From positions 23,432-87,431 of the forward strand of contig JASJGL010000036.1 in the NCBI GenBank assembly GCA_033791545.1: DNA of 64,000 bases. Direction: 5' to 3'. Of this stretch, positions 33,954 to 41,760 are shown in pieces; positions within the stretch are counted from its first letter, which is position 1, and every line of letters begins with the position of its first letter. Source of the stretch: Antarcticimicrobium sp033791545. Lineage in GTDB: Bacteria > Pseudomonadota > Alphaproteobacteria > Rhodobacterales > Rhodobacteraceae. A program made the translations under genes and the position numbers. The notes under the pieces are model-generated. The model was not told where the DNA came from. It saw only the letters and a program-made list of their open reading frames with translations, and made no database searches.

Positions 33954-34328
33954 ATGGCAATGAAAATCAGACTCGCCCGCGGCGGCTCGAAAAAACGTCC
34001 CTTTTACCGCATCGTGGCCTCAGACAGCCGCATGCCGCGCGATGGCCGTTTCATCGAAAAGCTGGGCACCTATAACCCGCTGCTGCCTAAAGACAGCGAA
34101 GAGCGCGTGAAAATGGACGTCGACGCCGTCAAAGCATGGCTCGACAAGGGCGCCCAGCCCACCGACCGCGTTTCCCGCATGCTGGAAGCCGCCGGCATCA
34201 TCGAGAAGAAAACCCGCAGCAACCCCAACAAGGGCGAGCCGGGTGCCAAAGCCAAGGAACGCGCCGAGCAGAAAGCCGCCAAGGCCGCCGAAGCTGCCGA
34301 GGCCCCGGCTGCAGAACCCGCAGAATAA
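33954..34328 (+). CDS. rpsP: 30S ribosomal protein S16
   Basis: A 124-residue S16. The start MAMKIRLARGGSKKRPFYRI is typical, and the core ends near residue 80 (DRVSRMLEAAGIIEKK). A C-terminal extension rich in Ala, Lys and Glu (residues 90-124) is common in alphaproteobacteria. The ATG at 33954 follows AAAGGAGAATCC. A strong hairpin lies between this gene and rimM. Confidence 0.97.
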   Translation: MAMKIRLARGGSKKRPFYRIVASDSRMPRDGRFIEKLGTYNPLLPKDSEERVKMDVDAVKAWLDKGAQPTDRVSRMLEAAGIIEKKTRSNPNKGEPGAKAKERAEQKAAKAAEAAEAPAAEPAE

Positions 34329-34373
34329 GCGATCCTGCGCCGCGCCAACGCGCGCGCTCTGGACAAGACTGCC

Positions 34374-34416
34374 GGGGGTGGGCCAGATTGACGCTGGCCC
34401 GCCCCCAATTCTTTCT
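34374..34416 (+). terminator. Hairpin terminator/attenuator between rpsP and rimM
   Basis: A 13-base stem (left arm 34374-34386, right arm 34394-34406) with one G-T pair and a 7-base loop is followed by AATTCTTTCT. It sits 46 bases after the rpsP stop and 70 bases before the rimM start, and could reduce transcription into rimM-trmD relative to rpsP. Confidence 0.65.
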
Positions 34417-34486
34417 AAACGGACCGAGATCACATGCAGCGCCCCCTTTCGACCCAATTTCCCAAGCCCAACTCCGAGGACTCCCG

Positions 34487-34990
34487 ATGAGCGAACTGGT
34501 CTGCGTCGGCGCCATCGGCGGAGCCTTTGGCGTGCGCGGCGAGCTGCGGCTGAAAAGCTTTTGCGCGGTACCCGAGGACATCGAGGGTTATGCCCCGCTC
34601 AGCACCGAGGACGGCACGCGCAGCTTTACCGTGCGGCTGACCGGGCGCACCACGAACGGGCTGACCGCGCGCCTTGGCGGGGTGGACAGCAAGGAAGCGG
34701 CCGACGCGCTGCGCGGGATGCGCCTGTTTGCGCCGCGCGAAAGGCTGCCCGCGCTGCCAGACGACGAATATTATCACGCCGACCTGATCGGGGTGGAGGT
34801 GTTTGATACCGGCGGTACGGTTCTGGGCCATGTCAAATCGGTGCAAAACCACGGCGCCAGCGACCTGTTGGAGATCATCGCCCCGGGGACGAACTCCACC
34901 GTGCTGCTGCCCTTCACCCGCGAGGCGGTCCCCACCGTCGATCTGGAGGCCGGACGCATCATCGCCGACCCGCCCGACGGGCTGTTCTGA
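34487..34990 (+). CDS. rimM: 16S rRNA processing protein RimM
   Basis: A 167-residue maturation factor of the 30S subunit. The N-terminal half begins VCVGAIGGAFGVRGELRLKS and has LGGVDSKEAADALRGMRLF. The C-terminal PRC-like barrel has YYHADLIGVEVFDTGGTVLG and ends LEAGRIIADPPDGLF. The ATG at 34487 follows CCGAGGACTCCC. It lies between rpsP and two sulfotransferase-like genes, which separate it from trmD. Confidence 0.95.
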   Translation: MSELVCVGAIGGAFGVRGELRLKSFCAVPEDIEGYAPLSTEDGTRSFTVRLTGRTTNGLTARLGGVDSKEAADALRGMRLFAPRERLPALPDDEYYHADLIGVEVFDTGGTVLGHVKSVQNHGASDLLEIIAPGTNSTVLLPFTREAVPTVDLEAGRIIADPPDGLF

Positions 34991-35042
34991 TGATCGCCCG
35001 CCCCGGTCACGCAGGCTTTGCACCAGCTTGGGGGGCCGGGCG

Positions 35043-35822
35043 GTGCGGGTGATCCTGCATGCCGGGTTCCACAAGACCGGGACCACGACACTGCAACGCG
35101 CGCTGCACCACAATCGCCGCGCCCTTGCCGGGCATCTGCGGCTTGTCCCGCGGGATCGGATGATGCCCGCCGGGCGCAGTGCGCGGGCGTGGTCCGCCAG
35201 CCGCGATCCGCTGGACATGGCGTTGTTTCACTATGAGTTGGCCGAGGTGATGGCTGAGTGGGACAGCACCGACCCGCGCCCGCTGGTAACCTCTGCCGAG
35301 GATCTGTGCGGCAATATGCCGGGCCGGCACGGGGTCGAAACCTATGCCGCAGCCGCGCCGCTGATGCAGGCGATTGCCGAGATACTGGCCGAATTGCACC
35401 CCAAGGCGCAGCCGGAGTTCTTCTTCTCCACCCGCGCACCAAAGTCTTGGCTGGCCAGCGTTCATGCCCAGCATCTGCGCGCCATGCGCTTGACCTTGAG
35501 TGCAGATGCGTTTTCCAAGCAGTTTCGCAGCGCCGCCGATCTGGACGCCGTGGTCGATGAGATCGCCCGTGTCGTTGCCCCCTGCCCGGTCCACCGCGCG
35601 ACATTGGAGCAAAGCACCGCCCGTCCTTTGGGGCCGCTCGACCCGCTGCTCGACCTGCTGGAGCTGCCGGAGGATTTGCGCGCAACTCTGGAGCCGCAGC
35701 CGCCGGCCAATACCGCACCGCCGCCCGAGTGCACCGCCGAACTGCTGCGGCTCAACCGCAGCGATCTGGACGCGGAGGCGCTTGCGACTGCGAAACGCGC
35801 GCTTTTGGCCGGGGCGGGCTGA
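35043..35822 (+). CDS. Sulfotransferase-like P-loop protein, tandem paralogue 1
   Basis: A 259-residue protein whose start VILHAGFHKTGTTTLQRALH matches the 5'-phosphosulfate-binding loop of sulfotransferases (HxGxxKTGTT). The second conserved region, FFFSTRAPKSWLASVHAQHL (about residues 135-155), resembles the 3'-phosphate-binding arginine and serine region. The GTG at 35043 is the only start close to the P-loop. It ends on the start of the next gene (TGATG), with which it shares its layout. The acceptor is unknown. It is inserted between rimM and trmD. Confidence 0.72.
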   Translation: MRVILHAGFHKTGTTTLQRALHHNRRALAGHLRLVPRDRMMPAGRSARAWSASRDPLDMALFHYELAEVMAEWDSTDPRPLVTSAEDLCGNMPGRHGVETYAAAAPLMQAIAEILAELHPKAQPEFFFSTRAPKSWLASVHAQHLRAMRLTLSADAFSKQFRSAADLDAVVDEIARVVAPCPVHRATLEQSTARPLGPLDPLLDLLELPEDLRATLEPQPPANTAPPPECTAELLRLNRSDLDAEALATAKRALLAGAG

Positions 35823-36619
35823 TGCCGCGAGCGATCATCATCCACCCCGGCTTTCACAAGACCGGCACCTCGAGCCTGCAACAGCTGCTGCGGCGCAACC
35901 GCACGGCGCTGAAAGGGCGGGTGCGGATCGTGTTGCGCGGCGAAATGCGCGATCTGGTCCATGCGGCCCGGGGCTTTTCCACTTGGCGCGATCCGTTCAC
36001 GCTGGACAAGTTCGCGCAGCGGTTCCGCGCCCTGCTGGAGAAGCTCGGGCCGATGCCCAAACGGGTGCTGTGCCTGTCCAGCGAAGAGCTTGCGGGCCAT
36101 CTGCCGGGGCGCGAGGGGATAGTTGACTATTCCGCAGCCCCGGTGCTGGCCGCGGAAATGGAGCGCATCGCCGCCGAGATCTATCCAGAGGCCCCGCTTG
36201 CCGTCTGCCTGACCCTGCGCCGCCCCGAAAGCTGGCTGCGCAGCGCCTATTGGGAACATGTCAAAGCCTCGTCCATGACCAAGGGATGGGATGATTTCGC
36301 CGCCACCACACGCCCCGGCGCCGATCTGGCGGCAGCGGCCGATGCCATGGCAGCGGCGCTGTCGTGCCCCGTTCACCCTGTCTGGCTGGAGACCTGTGCC
36401 GAACTGCCGCTGGGCCCGGCCGGGCCGCTGCTGGATCTGTGCGGCATTCCGGCAGAGGTACAGCGCGAGTTGACGCCGGTGCCACCCGCCAACGCCCGCG
36501 CCGATGACGCGGTTCTGCTTGCACTTCTGGCGGCGAACCGCGATTACACCGACCGCGACGCGCGCGCAGCCGCAAAACAGGCAATCCTCAAGGCCGCGCA
36601 GGAGACATCCCGTGACTGA
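35822..36619 (+). CDS. Sulfotransferase-like P-loop protein, tandem paralogue 2
   Basis: A 265-residue paralogue of the preceding gene: IIIHPGFHKTGTSSLQQLLR at the N-terminus, VCLTLRRPESWLRSAYWEHV as the second motif, and a shared late segment PLGPAGPLLDLCGIPAEV that matches PLGPLDPLLDLLELPEDL in the first copy. The start ATG at 35822 overlaps the previous stop by one base, and the end overlaps the trmD start by 8 bases. Role unknown; it may modify a cell-surface polymer or a metabolite by sulfation. Confidence 0.72.
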   Translation: MPRAIIIHPGFHKTGTSSLQQLLRRNRTALKGRVRIVLRGEMRDLVHAARGFSTWRDPFTLDKFAQRFRALLEKLGPMPKRVLCLSSEELAGHLPGREGIVDYSAAPVLAAEMERIAAEIYPEAPLAVCLTLRRPESWLRSAYWEHVKASSMTKGWDDFAATTRPGADLAAAADAMAAALSCPVHPVWLETCAELPLGPAGPLLDLCGIPAEVQRELTPVPPANARADDAVLLALLAANRDYTDRDARAAAKQAILKAAQETSRD

Positions 36620-37424
36620 TACCCCCGACCGCCCCGCCCGATCGCTGGGCCGCAAGACCATCCGCCCCTCGCTGACCCCGCGCGAGCTGATCACCCCCGC
36701 ACCTGATCTTTTTGGGGTGTGGAAGGCCAAGGTGATCACGCTGTTCCCGACCGCCTTTCCCGGCGTGCTGGGCGAAAGCCTGACCGGCAAGGCGCTGCAA
36801 GAGGGGCTGTGGCAGTTGGAAACGCTGGACCTGCGCCGGTTCGGCATCGGCAAACATCGCAATGTCGACGACACGCCGGCGGGCGGCGGCGCCGGTATGG
36901 TGCTGCGAACCGATGTGCTGGGCCCGGCGATCGAACAGGCGATGGTGGACACCGCGCCGAACTGGCCGTTGATCTATCTCTCGCCACGCGGGCGACCGAT
37001 GGACCAGTCGCTGATGCGCGATCTGGCCCGCGCCGATGGTGTGACGCTGATCTGCGGTCGCTTCGAAGGGGTCGATGAGCGGGTGCTGGAGGAACACGGC
37101 GTGCAGGAGGTTTCGCTGGGCGATTTCGTGATGACCGGCGGCGAGATCGCGGCGCAGGCGCTGATTGATGCCACCGTGCGGCTGCTGCCCGGCGTGCTTG
37201 GCAATCAGGCCTCGACCGAGGAAGAAAGCTTTTCCGCCGGGCTGCTGGAACATCCGCAATATACCCGCCCTGCCGAATGGAAGGGCCGCGCGATCCCCGA
37301 GGTGTTGATGTCCGGCCATCATGGCAAGATCGCCGAATGGCGGCGCGAGATGTCGGAACGCATCACCCAAGACCGGCGTCCGGATCTGTGGCAGGACTAT
37401 CAACGGGCCAAACCCGGGAAATGA
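36612..37424 (+). CDS. trmD: tRNA (guanine-N1)-methyltransferase TrmD
   Basis: A 270-residue enzyme that makes m1G37 in tRNAs, preventing frameshifts. The trefoil-knot SAM site is visible in LICGRFEGVDERVLEEHG and LGDFVMTGGEIAAQALIDAT. The catalytic domain starts at VWKAKVITLFPTAFPGVLGE. About 35 residues come before this, a longer N-terminus than in E. coli, as in other Rhodobacteraceae. The GTG at 36612 has AGGAGACATCCC upstream. An internal GTG at 36717 would give a canonical short protein but has no ribosome site. Confidence 0.94.
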   Translation: MTDTPDRPARSLGRKTIRPSLTPRELITPAPDLFGVWKAKVITLFPTAFPGVLGESLTGKALQEGLWQLETLDLRRFGIGKHRNVDDTPAGGGAGMVLRTDVLGPAIEQAMVDTAPNWPLIYLSPRGRPMDQSLMRDLARADGVTLICGRFEGVDERVLEEHGVQEVSLGDFVMTGGEIAAQALIDATVRLLPGVLGNQASTEEESFSAGLLEHPQYTRPAEWKGRAIPEVLMSGHHGKIAEWRREMSERITQDRRPDLWQDYQRAKPGK

Positions 37425-37509
37425 AACCCTGATCAAGGAAGCGTTGCAGCCGCCGCCGTCCTGAGGAATAGTCGTTAACGTAGTAGTATCCATTACGGGA
37501 GGCCGGGCA

Positions 37510-37848
37510 ATGGCAGGCAAATTCGAACTTTTTAAAGACAAGGCGGGCGAATTCCGGTTTCGTCTGAAAGCGGGCAACGGCGAGATCATTCTGGCCAGCG
37601 AAGGCTATAAACGCCGGGCCAGCGCCGAAAACGGTATCGCCTCGGTGCGCAAGAACGCCCCCACCGATGCGCGCTATGAGCGCAAGGAAACCAAATCCGG
37701 CAAACACCGGTTCAACCTCAAGGCCACCAATGGTCAGGTGATCGGCACCAGCGAAAACTATGAGGCCGCATCGAGCCGCGACAATGGCATCGAATCGGTC
37801 AAACGTAATGCCCCCGAGGCCAAGTTCGCCGACCTGAGCGCAGAGTAA
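37510..37848 (+). CDS. DUF1508 / YegP-like protein
   Basis: A 112-residue protein made of two tandem DUF1508 repeats. The first is FELFKDKAGEFRFRLKAGNG followed by EIILASEGYKRRASAENGI; the second repeats the pattern with KHRFNLKATNGQVIGTSENY and EAASSRDNGIESV. The family (YegP) is small, cytosolic and of unknown function. The gene sits between trmD and rplS but has an 85-base gap before it and a candidate promoter there (TTGCAG-N17-AATAGT from 37444), so it may be expressed separately. Confidence 0.9.
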   Translation: MAGKFELFKDKAGEFRFRLKAGNGEIILASEGYKRRASAENGIASVRKNAPTDARYERKETKSGKHRFNLKATNGQVIGTSENYEAASSRDNGIESVKRNAPEAKFADLSAE

Positions 37849-38222
37849 TCAAAGCCGTTTCGGGGTCGTTTCAGGGGCCGCACAAGGGCCGGGCCCGAGC
37901 CGAACTTGGGCCGATCTCGGGCCGGTCGAACGCTGCGGCGGGGCGCCTTGCATATGTCTTGCAATGCCCCGCCAATCCCCCTAGACAACGACAGCCTGAC
38001 CGGAGCGATCCGACTCAGGTGTTTTTGCTGTTTTTCCGGGGCATAGGCGGGTTCTTCTCCGCCGCCGCCAGAACCGGGACTGCGGGAAACCCTACGTAAA
38101 GACGACCTGATCTCTGGCGGGCGCCCCGAATTGTCGGGACAAGCGGACCCGGTGAAGACCGAGAGCTCTGAGGACGCGCAAACCTTCGTGGACCAACCAC
38201 GAGCAGTTCAGGAGTATATGCG
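37849..38222 (+). other. Intergenic region and long rplS leader
   Basis: This 374-base gap contains an inverted repeat GGCCCGAG / CTCGGGCC (37892-37923), a candidate promoter at 37959-37987, and about 230 bases of probable leader RNA before rplS. The leader has two T-rich stretches (38020-38035), a GGCGG / CCGCC hairpin and a CGTGG / CCACG hairpin near 38188. No other gene is seen. A regulatory leader for L19-L31 is possible. Confidence 0.4.
37959..37987 (+). promoter_or_regulatory. Candidate rplS promoter
   Basis: TTGCAA and TAGACA are 17 bases apart. If used, it gives a leader of roughly 230 bases before the rplS ATG at 38223. Confidence 0.35.
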
Positions 38223-38609
38223 ATGGACCTGATCGCACAGCTGGAGGCGGAACAAGTTGCCGCCTTGGGAAAAGATATTCCCGATTTCAAAGCCGGTGAC
38301 ACGATCCGTGTTGGCTTTAAAGTGACCGAAGGGTCGCGTACCCGTGTGCAGAACTATGAAGGCGTCTGCATCAGCCGCAAGAACGGCACTGGCATCGCCG
38401 GTTCGTTCACCGTGCGTAAGATTTCCTTCGGTGAAGGCGTGGAGCGTGTGTTCCCGCTGCATTCGACCAACATCGACAGCATCGAAGTTGTCCGCCGCGG
38501 CCGCGTTCGCCGCGCCAAACTGTACTATCTGCGCGCGCGTCGTGGTAAATCGGCCCGTATCGCAGAAGTGTCGAACTACAAGCCGAAATCGGCCGGCGCC
38601 GAAGCGTAA
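38223..38609 (+). CDS. rplS: 50S ribosomal protein L19
   Basis: A 128-residue L19. Conserved segments are FKAGDTIRVGFKVTEGSRTR, VQNYEGVCISRKNGTGIAGS, FTVRKISFGEGVERVFPLHS and KLYYLRARRGKSARI. The ATG at 38223 follows CAGGAGTATATGCG. It is followed by rpmE after 11 bases. Confidence 0.98.
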   Translation: MDLIAQLEAEQVAALGKDIPDFKAGDTIRVGFKVTEGSRTRVQNYEGVCISRKNGTGIAGSFTVRKISFGEGVERVFPLHSTNIDSIEVVRRGRVRRAKLYYLRARRGKSARIAEVSNYKPKSAGAEA

Positions 38610-38620
38610 GGAGCGGAGCG

Positions 38621-38842
38621 ATGAGAAAAGATATTCACCCCGATTACCACCTGATCAACGTCAAAATGACCGATGGCACCGTGGTACAGATGAAGTCGAC
38701 CTGGGGCGCCGAAGGCGACCAGCTGGCGCTGGACATTGATCCGACGGTGCACCCGGCCTGGACCGGCGGCTCCTCGCGTTTGATGGACACCGGCGGCCGT
38801 GTGTCGAAGTTCAAGAAAAAATACGAAGGCCTGGGTTTCTGA
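38621..38842 (+). CDS. rpmE: 50S ribosomal protein L31 (zinc-free type)
   Basis: A 73-residue L31 starting MRKDIHPDYHLINVKMTDGT and ending SKFKKKYEGLGF. The protein has no cysteine, so it is the type that does not bind zinc. It is cotranscribed with rplS; AAGGAGCGGAGCG precedes the ATG. A strong terminator follows. Confidence 0.95.
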   Translation: MRKDIHPDYHLINVKMTDGTVVQMKSTWGAEGDQLALDIDPTVHPAWTGGSSRLMDTGGRVSKFKKKYEGLGF

Positions 38843-38869
38843 TCCAACCGCCTTTTACGTCACTGCAAT

Positions 38870-38901
38870 CGCCGTCGCTGGGGTCCAGCGGCGGCGCTTT
38901 T
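38870..38901 (+). terminator. Rho-independent terminator of rplS-rpmE
   Basis: A 12-base stem (38870-38881 with 38885-38896, one G-T pair) and a 3-base loop, followed by CTTTT. It lies 27 bases after the rpmE stop. Confidence 0.85.
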
Positions 38902-39029
38902 GCATCTGAGCCCTGCCATCGACGCCTCTGGCAGGGGTCTCTACCGCCTCAGCCACTGTCTCTGCCCGCATAAAACACAGCGCGGCGCAGAAGGCACAGC
39001 GCCACGACTCCCCACGCCGCTTTGGGGTT

Positions 39030-39058
39030 TTGCTTGCAGCCGCCCCAATATATAGTAT
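39030..39058 (+). promoter_or_regulatory. Candidate mipZ promoter
   Basis: TTGCTT and TAGTAT are 17 bases apart in an otherwise gene-free gap (38902-39102). The preceding CCCCA / TGGGG mini-hairpin with TTTT (39010-39031) could be a second terminator. GGGGTCGGAACG lies before the ATG at 39103. Confidence 0.4.
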
Positions 39059-39102
39059 CTGAAAAGGGCATTTAGAGCCTAACAAGGGCCGGGGTCGGAA
39101 CG

Positions 39103-39912
39103 ATGGCGCATATAATCGTAGTAGGAAATGAAAAGGGCGGCGCGGGGAAATCCACCGTCTCGATGCACGTTGCCAGCGCGCTGGCCCGGCTGGGCCACAA
39201 GGTGGCGGCGCTGGATCTGGACCTGCGCCAGAGGTCCATGGGCCGTTACGTGGAGAACCGCGCGGCCTATATCAAGGAAAGTGGAGTGGATCTGCCGCAG
39301 ATTCGACTGCATGCGCTGCCCGAGATTGACCCGGCCACGCTGAACCCCGGCGAAAACGTCTATGATCACCGTCTCTCGGCGGCGATTTCCGGGCTGGAGG
39401 GGGATAACGACTTTATCCTGATCGACTGCCCCGGTTCGCACACCCGGCTCAGCCAGGTGGCGCATTCACTGGCTGACACGCTGATCACGCCGCTGAATGA
39501 CAGTTTCATTGATTTCGACCTGCTCGCGCGCACCGATCCCAATGGTGAAAAGATCCTCGGCCCCTCGGTCTATTCCGAAATGGTCTGGAACGCGCGCCAG
39601 TTGCGTGCACAAGCCGGGCTGAAGCCGATCGACTGGGTGGTGATCCGCAACCGGGTCGGCACCCAGCGCATGGTCAACAAGGAAAAGATGGAGCGCGCGG
39701 TCAAGATGCTGTCGAACCGCATCGGATTCCGGGTCGCGCCCGGGTTTTCCGAACGGGTGATCTTTCGCGAGCTGTTTCCGCGCGGGCTGACGCTGCTCGA
39801 TCTCAAGGATGTTGGCGTGCGCCAGCTGAATATCTCGAACATCGCCGCACGGCAGGAATTGCGCGACATGATGAAAGCTCTGAATCTGCCGGGTGTCACG
39901 GTCAAGTTCTGA
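39103..39912 (+). CDS. mipZ: Division-plane positioning ATPase MipZ
   Basis: A 269-residue ParA-type ATPase. The deviant Walker A is GNEKGGAGKSTVSMHVASAL (residues 8-27), with KVAALDLDLRQRSMGRY and FILIDCPGSHTRLSQVAHS as the switch regions. NDSFIDFDLLARTDPNGEKI and the RNRVGTQRMVNKEKMERAV region match Caulobacter MipZ closely. It forms a gradient from the ParB-bound origins and inhibits FtsZ assembly away from midcell. This supports an alphaproteobacterial host. Confidence 0.93.
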   Translation: MAHIIVVGNEKGGAGKSTVSMHVASALARLGHKVAALDLDLRQRSMGRYVENRAAYIKESGVDLPQIRLHALPEIDPATLNPGENVYDHRLSAAISGLEGDNDFILIDCPGSHTRLSQVAHSLADTLITPLNDSFIDFDLLARTDPNGEKILGPSVYSEMVWNARQLRAQAGLKPIDWVVIRNRVGTQRMVNKEKMERAVKMLSNRIGFRVAPGFSERVIFRELFPRGLTLLDLKDVGVRQLNISNIAARQELRDMMKALNLPGVTVKF

Positions 39913-39918
39913 GCCGCC

Positions 39919-41157
39919 TCACGTCGCCCCGGTATAGAGCGTGAACAGCTCTTGCGGCTGCGACACCCCACGCAGCATATAGCGCCCCAGCGAAACAAGA
40001 TCATGCGGCCCGCCCAGCGCCGCGTTGCGGATCGGTTCGGACAGGATCACATTCTGCCCCAGCGTGCGGTGCATGTCTGCCAGCCGCGCGGTCAGATTCA
40101 CCGCCGGGCCAATCACGGTGAAATCCAGCCGGGTTTCGGCGCCGATATTGCCATAGAAAATCTCACCCGCATGTAGCGCGATGGTGAAGCCAGTGACGGG
40201 CAGGTCCTGCGCCACCCGATCCCGGTTGAGCGCCTCGATCTGCTTGATGAGATCGGCCACCGTGTCCAGTGCGGCGCGGGTCGCGACCCCATCCTCGGGC
40301 AGATCGAACATTGCCAACACCCCATCCCCCATGAACTTCAGGACATGGCCTCCGCGCGCGTGGATGGCGTCAACCACCACCCCGAAATAGGCGTTGAGCA
40401 TGGCGATCAGATCGGGGCCGGGGATGCGCTCGGCGAGGCTGGTAAAACCGCTGAGGTCGAAATAGCAGATCACCGCATCGATACGCTGAAACGAGCCGCG
40501 CTGGATTTCGCCCGAAAGTACCCTTTTGCCCGCATCACGCCCCAGATAGGTGCCCAGAAGATCATAGGCGATGCGTCGGTTCGACATCGATTTCATCGCC
40601 AGCCCCAGTTGCGGCAGGGTGGCGCGAATCAGGTCAATGTCGGCCTCGGAAAACCCGTCGGAATGATCGCTGGTCCAGGACGCAAGCATCCCCTCGGGCG
40701 CATTCGCCGGATCAAGCTTGGTGGGTTCCGGCGGCTTTTCGTACGAAAGCCCGGTGGCGAAATAGTCGGTCGCGCCGCGCGCACGCAGATCGTTGAGAAA
40801 GGGAAACGTGCTGACATGACCGGGGGCGTTCAGGCGCTCGCGCACCTCCATCCTGTCAGAGGATGCGACCTGGAAAAGCGGGCTTTGCAGCCAGTCCTGA
40901 CGTGAGATGTCCGAATGCGCATAGTGTTGCTGCGACACGCCGCTGTCCCCACGCAGCCAGTCGAACCCGATACCCCCGAACCGCGGGTGTAGCGCACGCT
41001 GGGTGACATGCAAACGATAGAGCGGCAGGCCAATCTCCAACAGCTTGTCGCAATAACCGATCAAAAGTTCTTCGCGCGCGGTGCCATCAAGACCACGGGC
41101 CAGCAACCATTCCGACAGTTCGGCGGCACCGGGGTGAGAAGAACAGGACAGGGGCAT
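39919..41157 (-). CDS. Class III adenylate/guanylate cyclase
   Basis: A 412-residue cytosolic protein. The C-terminal catalytic domain (about residues 225-405) has metal-binding Asp in CYFDLSGFTSLAERI and again in HVLKFMGDGVLAMFDLP, and the LDFTVIGPAVNLTARLADMH substrate/catalytic segment. The N-terminal 210 residues form an unnamed sensor-like domain found in many rhizobial and roseobacterial cyclases. It converts ATP or GTP to the cyclic nucleotide; the signal is unknown. It is convergent with mipZ, only 6 bases apart. Confidence 0.9.
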   Translation of the reverse strand: MPLSCSSHPGAAELSEWLLARGLDGTAREELLIGYCDKLLEIGLPLYRLHVTQRALHPRFGGIGFDWLRGDSGVSQQHYAHSDISRQDWLQSPLFQVASSDRMEVRERLNAPGHVSTFPFLNDLRARGATDYFATGLSYEKPPEPTKLDPANAPEGMLASWTSDHSDGFSEADIDLIRATLPQLGLAMKSMSNRRIAYDLLGTYLGRDAGKRVLSGEIQRGSFQRIDAVICYFDLSGFTSLAERIPGPDLIAMLNAYFGVVVDAIHARGGHVLKFMGDGVLAMFDLPEDGVATRAALDTVADLIKQIEALNRDRVAQDLPVTGFTIALHAGEIFYGNIGAETRLDFTVIGPAVNLTARLADMHRTLGQNVILSEPIRNAALGGPHDLVSLGRYMLRGVSQPQELFTLYTGAT

Positions 41158-41237
41158 GAGGCAATCCGTGTAAAGAGAGACAAGATATCAATTGCATATA
41201 GCAGATATGACAGGATCTGCGACGGGTGAGCGCTGGC

Positions 41238-41699
41238 TTAGCGGATCCCGGCCAGTTGCCGCAGCATGGCCCGCAGCAAGGCCACCTCGCCGCTGGTGAA
41301 ATGACGTGCCAGCTTGATGTCATAGTCCCGCGCCACGCCGCGCAGATCGCGATAGGCGGTCTCGCCCGCCGGGGTCAGATCCAGATGTTCCGAGCGGCGA
41401 TCCTGCGCATCACGGGTCCGGACGAGAAAGCGGCGCTCGGCTAATCGCTGGACGGCGCGGCTGACCTTGGTCTTGTGCATCTTGGCACGCTGTCCGATCT
41501 CCTTTGCCGTCATCTGGCCATACATGCCGAGATGGAACAGCACCCGCCATTCGGTCCGCAACATGCCATAGCGGTTTTTGTAGACCTGCTGGAACGCCAG
41601 CGAGCTTTCCTCGGCCGCCTGATTAAGCAGGAAGGGCAGGAAATTGGCCAGCTCGAAATCGTCCTCGGCGGCATCGGGTTTTGTCAAATTTTCGGTCAT
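41238..41699 (-). CDS. MarR-family regulator of the homogentisate genes
   Basis: A 153-residue MarR winged-helix protein; FLLNQAAEESSLAFQQVYKN leads into the dimer helices, the recognition helix lies in AKMHKTKVSRAVQRLAERRF, and the wing in RDAQDRRSEHLDLTPAGE. It is divergent from hmgA, 61 bases apart, with a palindrome in between, so it very probably controls the homogentisate genes. The start is ATG at 41699, or GTG at 41702 one codon upstream. No ribosome site is evident, so the message may be leaderless. Confidence 0.88.
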   Translation of the reverse strand: MTENLTKPDAAEDDFELANFLPFLLNQAAEESSLAFQQVYKNRYGMLRTEWRVLFHLGMYGQMTAKEIGQRAKMHKTKVSRAVQRLAERRFLVRTRDAQDRRSEHLDLTPAGETAYRDLRGVARDYDIKLARHFTSGEVALLRAMLRQLAGIR

Positions 41700-41709
41700 C
41701 ACGTATTGT
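41681..41709 (+). promoter_or_regulatory. Promoter of hmgA
   Basis: TTGTCA and TATTGT are exactly 17 bases apart, partly inside the divergent marR coding start. Transcription would begin in the palindrome that follows, about 45 bases before the hmgA ATG. Confidence 0.6.
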
Positions 41710-41727
41710 TAGTTACAAAATCAACTA
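41710..41727. promoter_or_regulatory. MarR-type operator at the hmgA transcription start
   Basis: TAGTT and AACTA flank an 8-base A/T-rich centre, forming an imperfect 18-base palindrome directly after the -10 box of hmgA. A repressor bound here would block hmgA and also lie just upstream of the divergent marR. Confidence 0.6.
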
Positions 41728-41760
41728 CTACGCAGCAAGCAGCAAGAGGAGGAACGCGCG

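Noticed and set aside
36717..37424. Short TrmD starting at the internal GTG
   Set aside because: There is no ribosome site before 36717, whereas the GTG at 36612 has one, and N-terminal extensions are usual for TrmD in this family of bacteria. It is kept as an alternative only.
38902..39029. tRNA-like segment on the minus strand near 38930-38950 (GGCGGTAGAG)
   Set aside because: No acceptor stem, anticodon arm or T-loop (GGTTCRANYCC) is found at the right distances.
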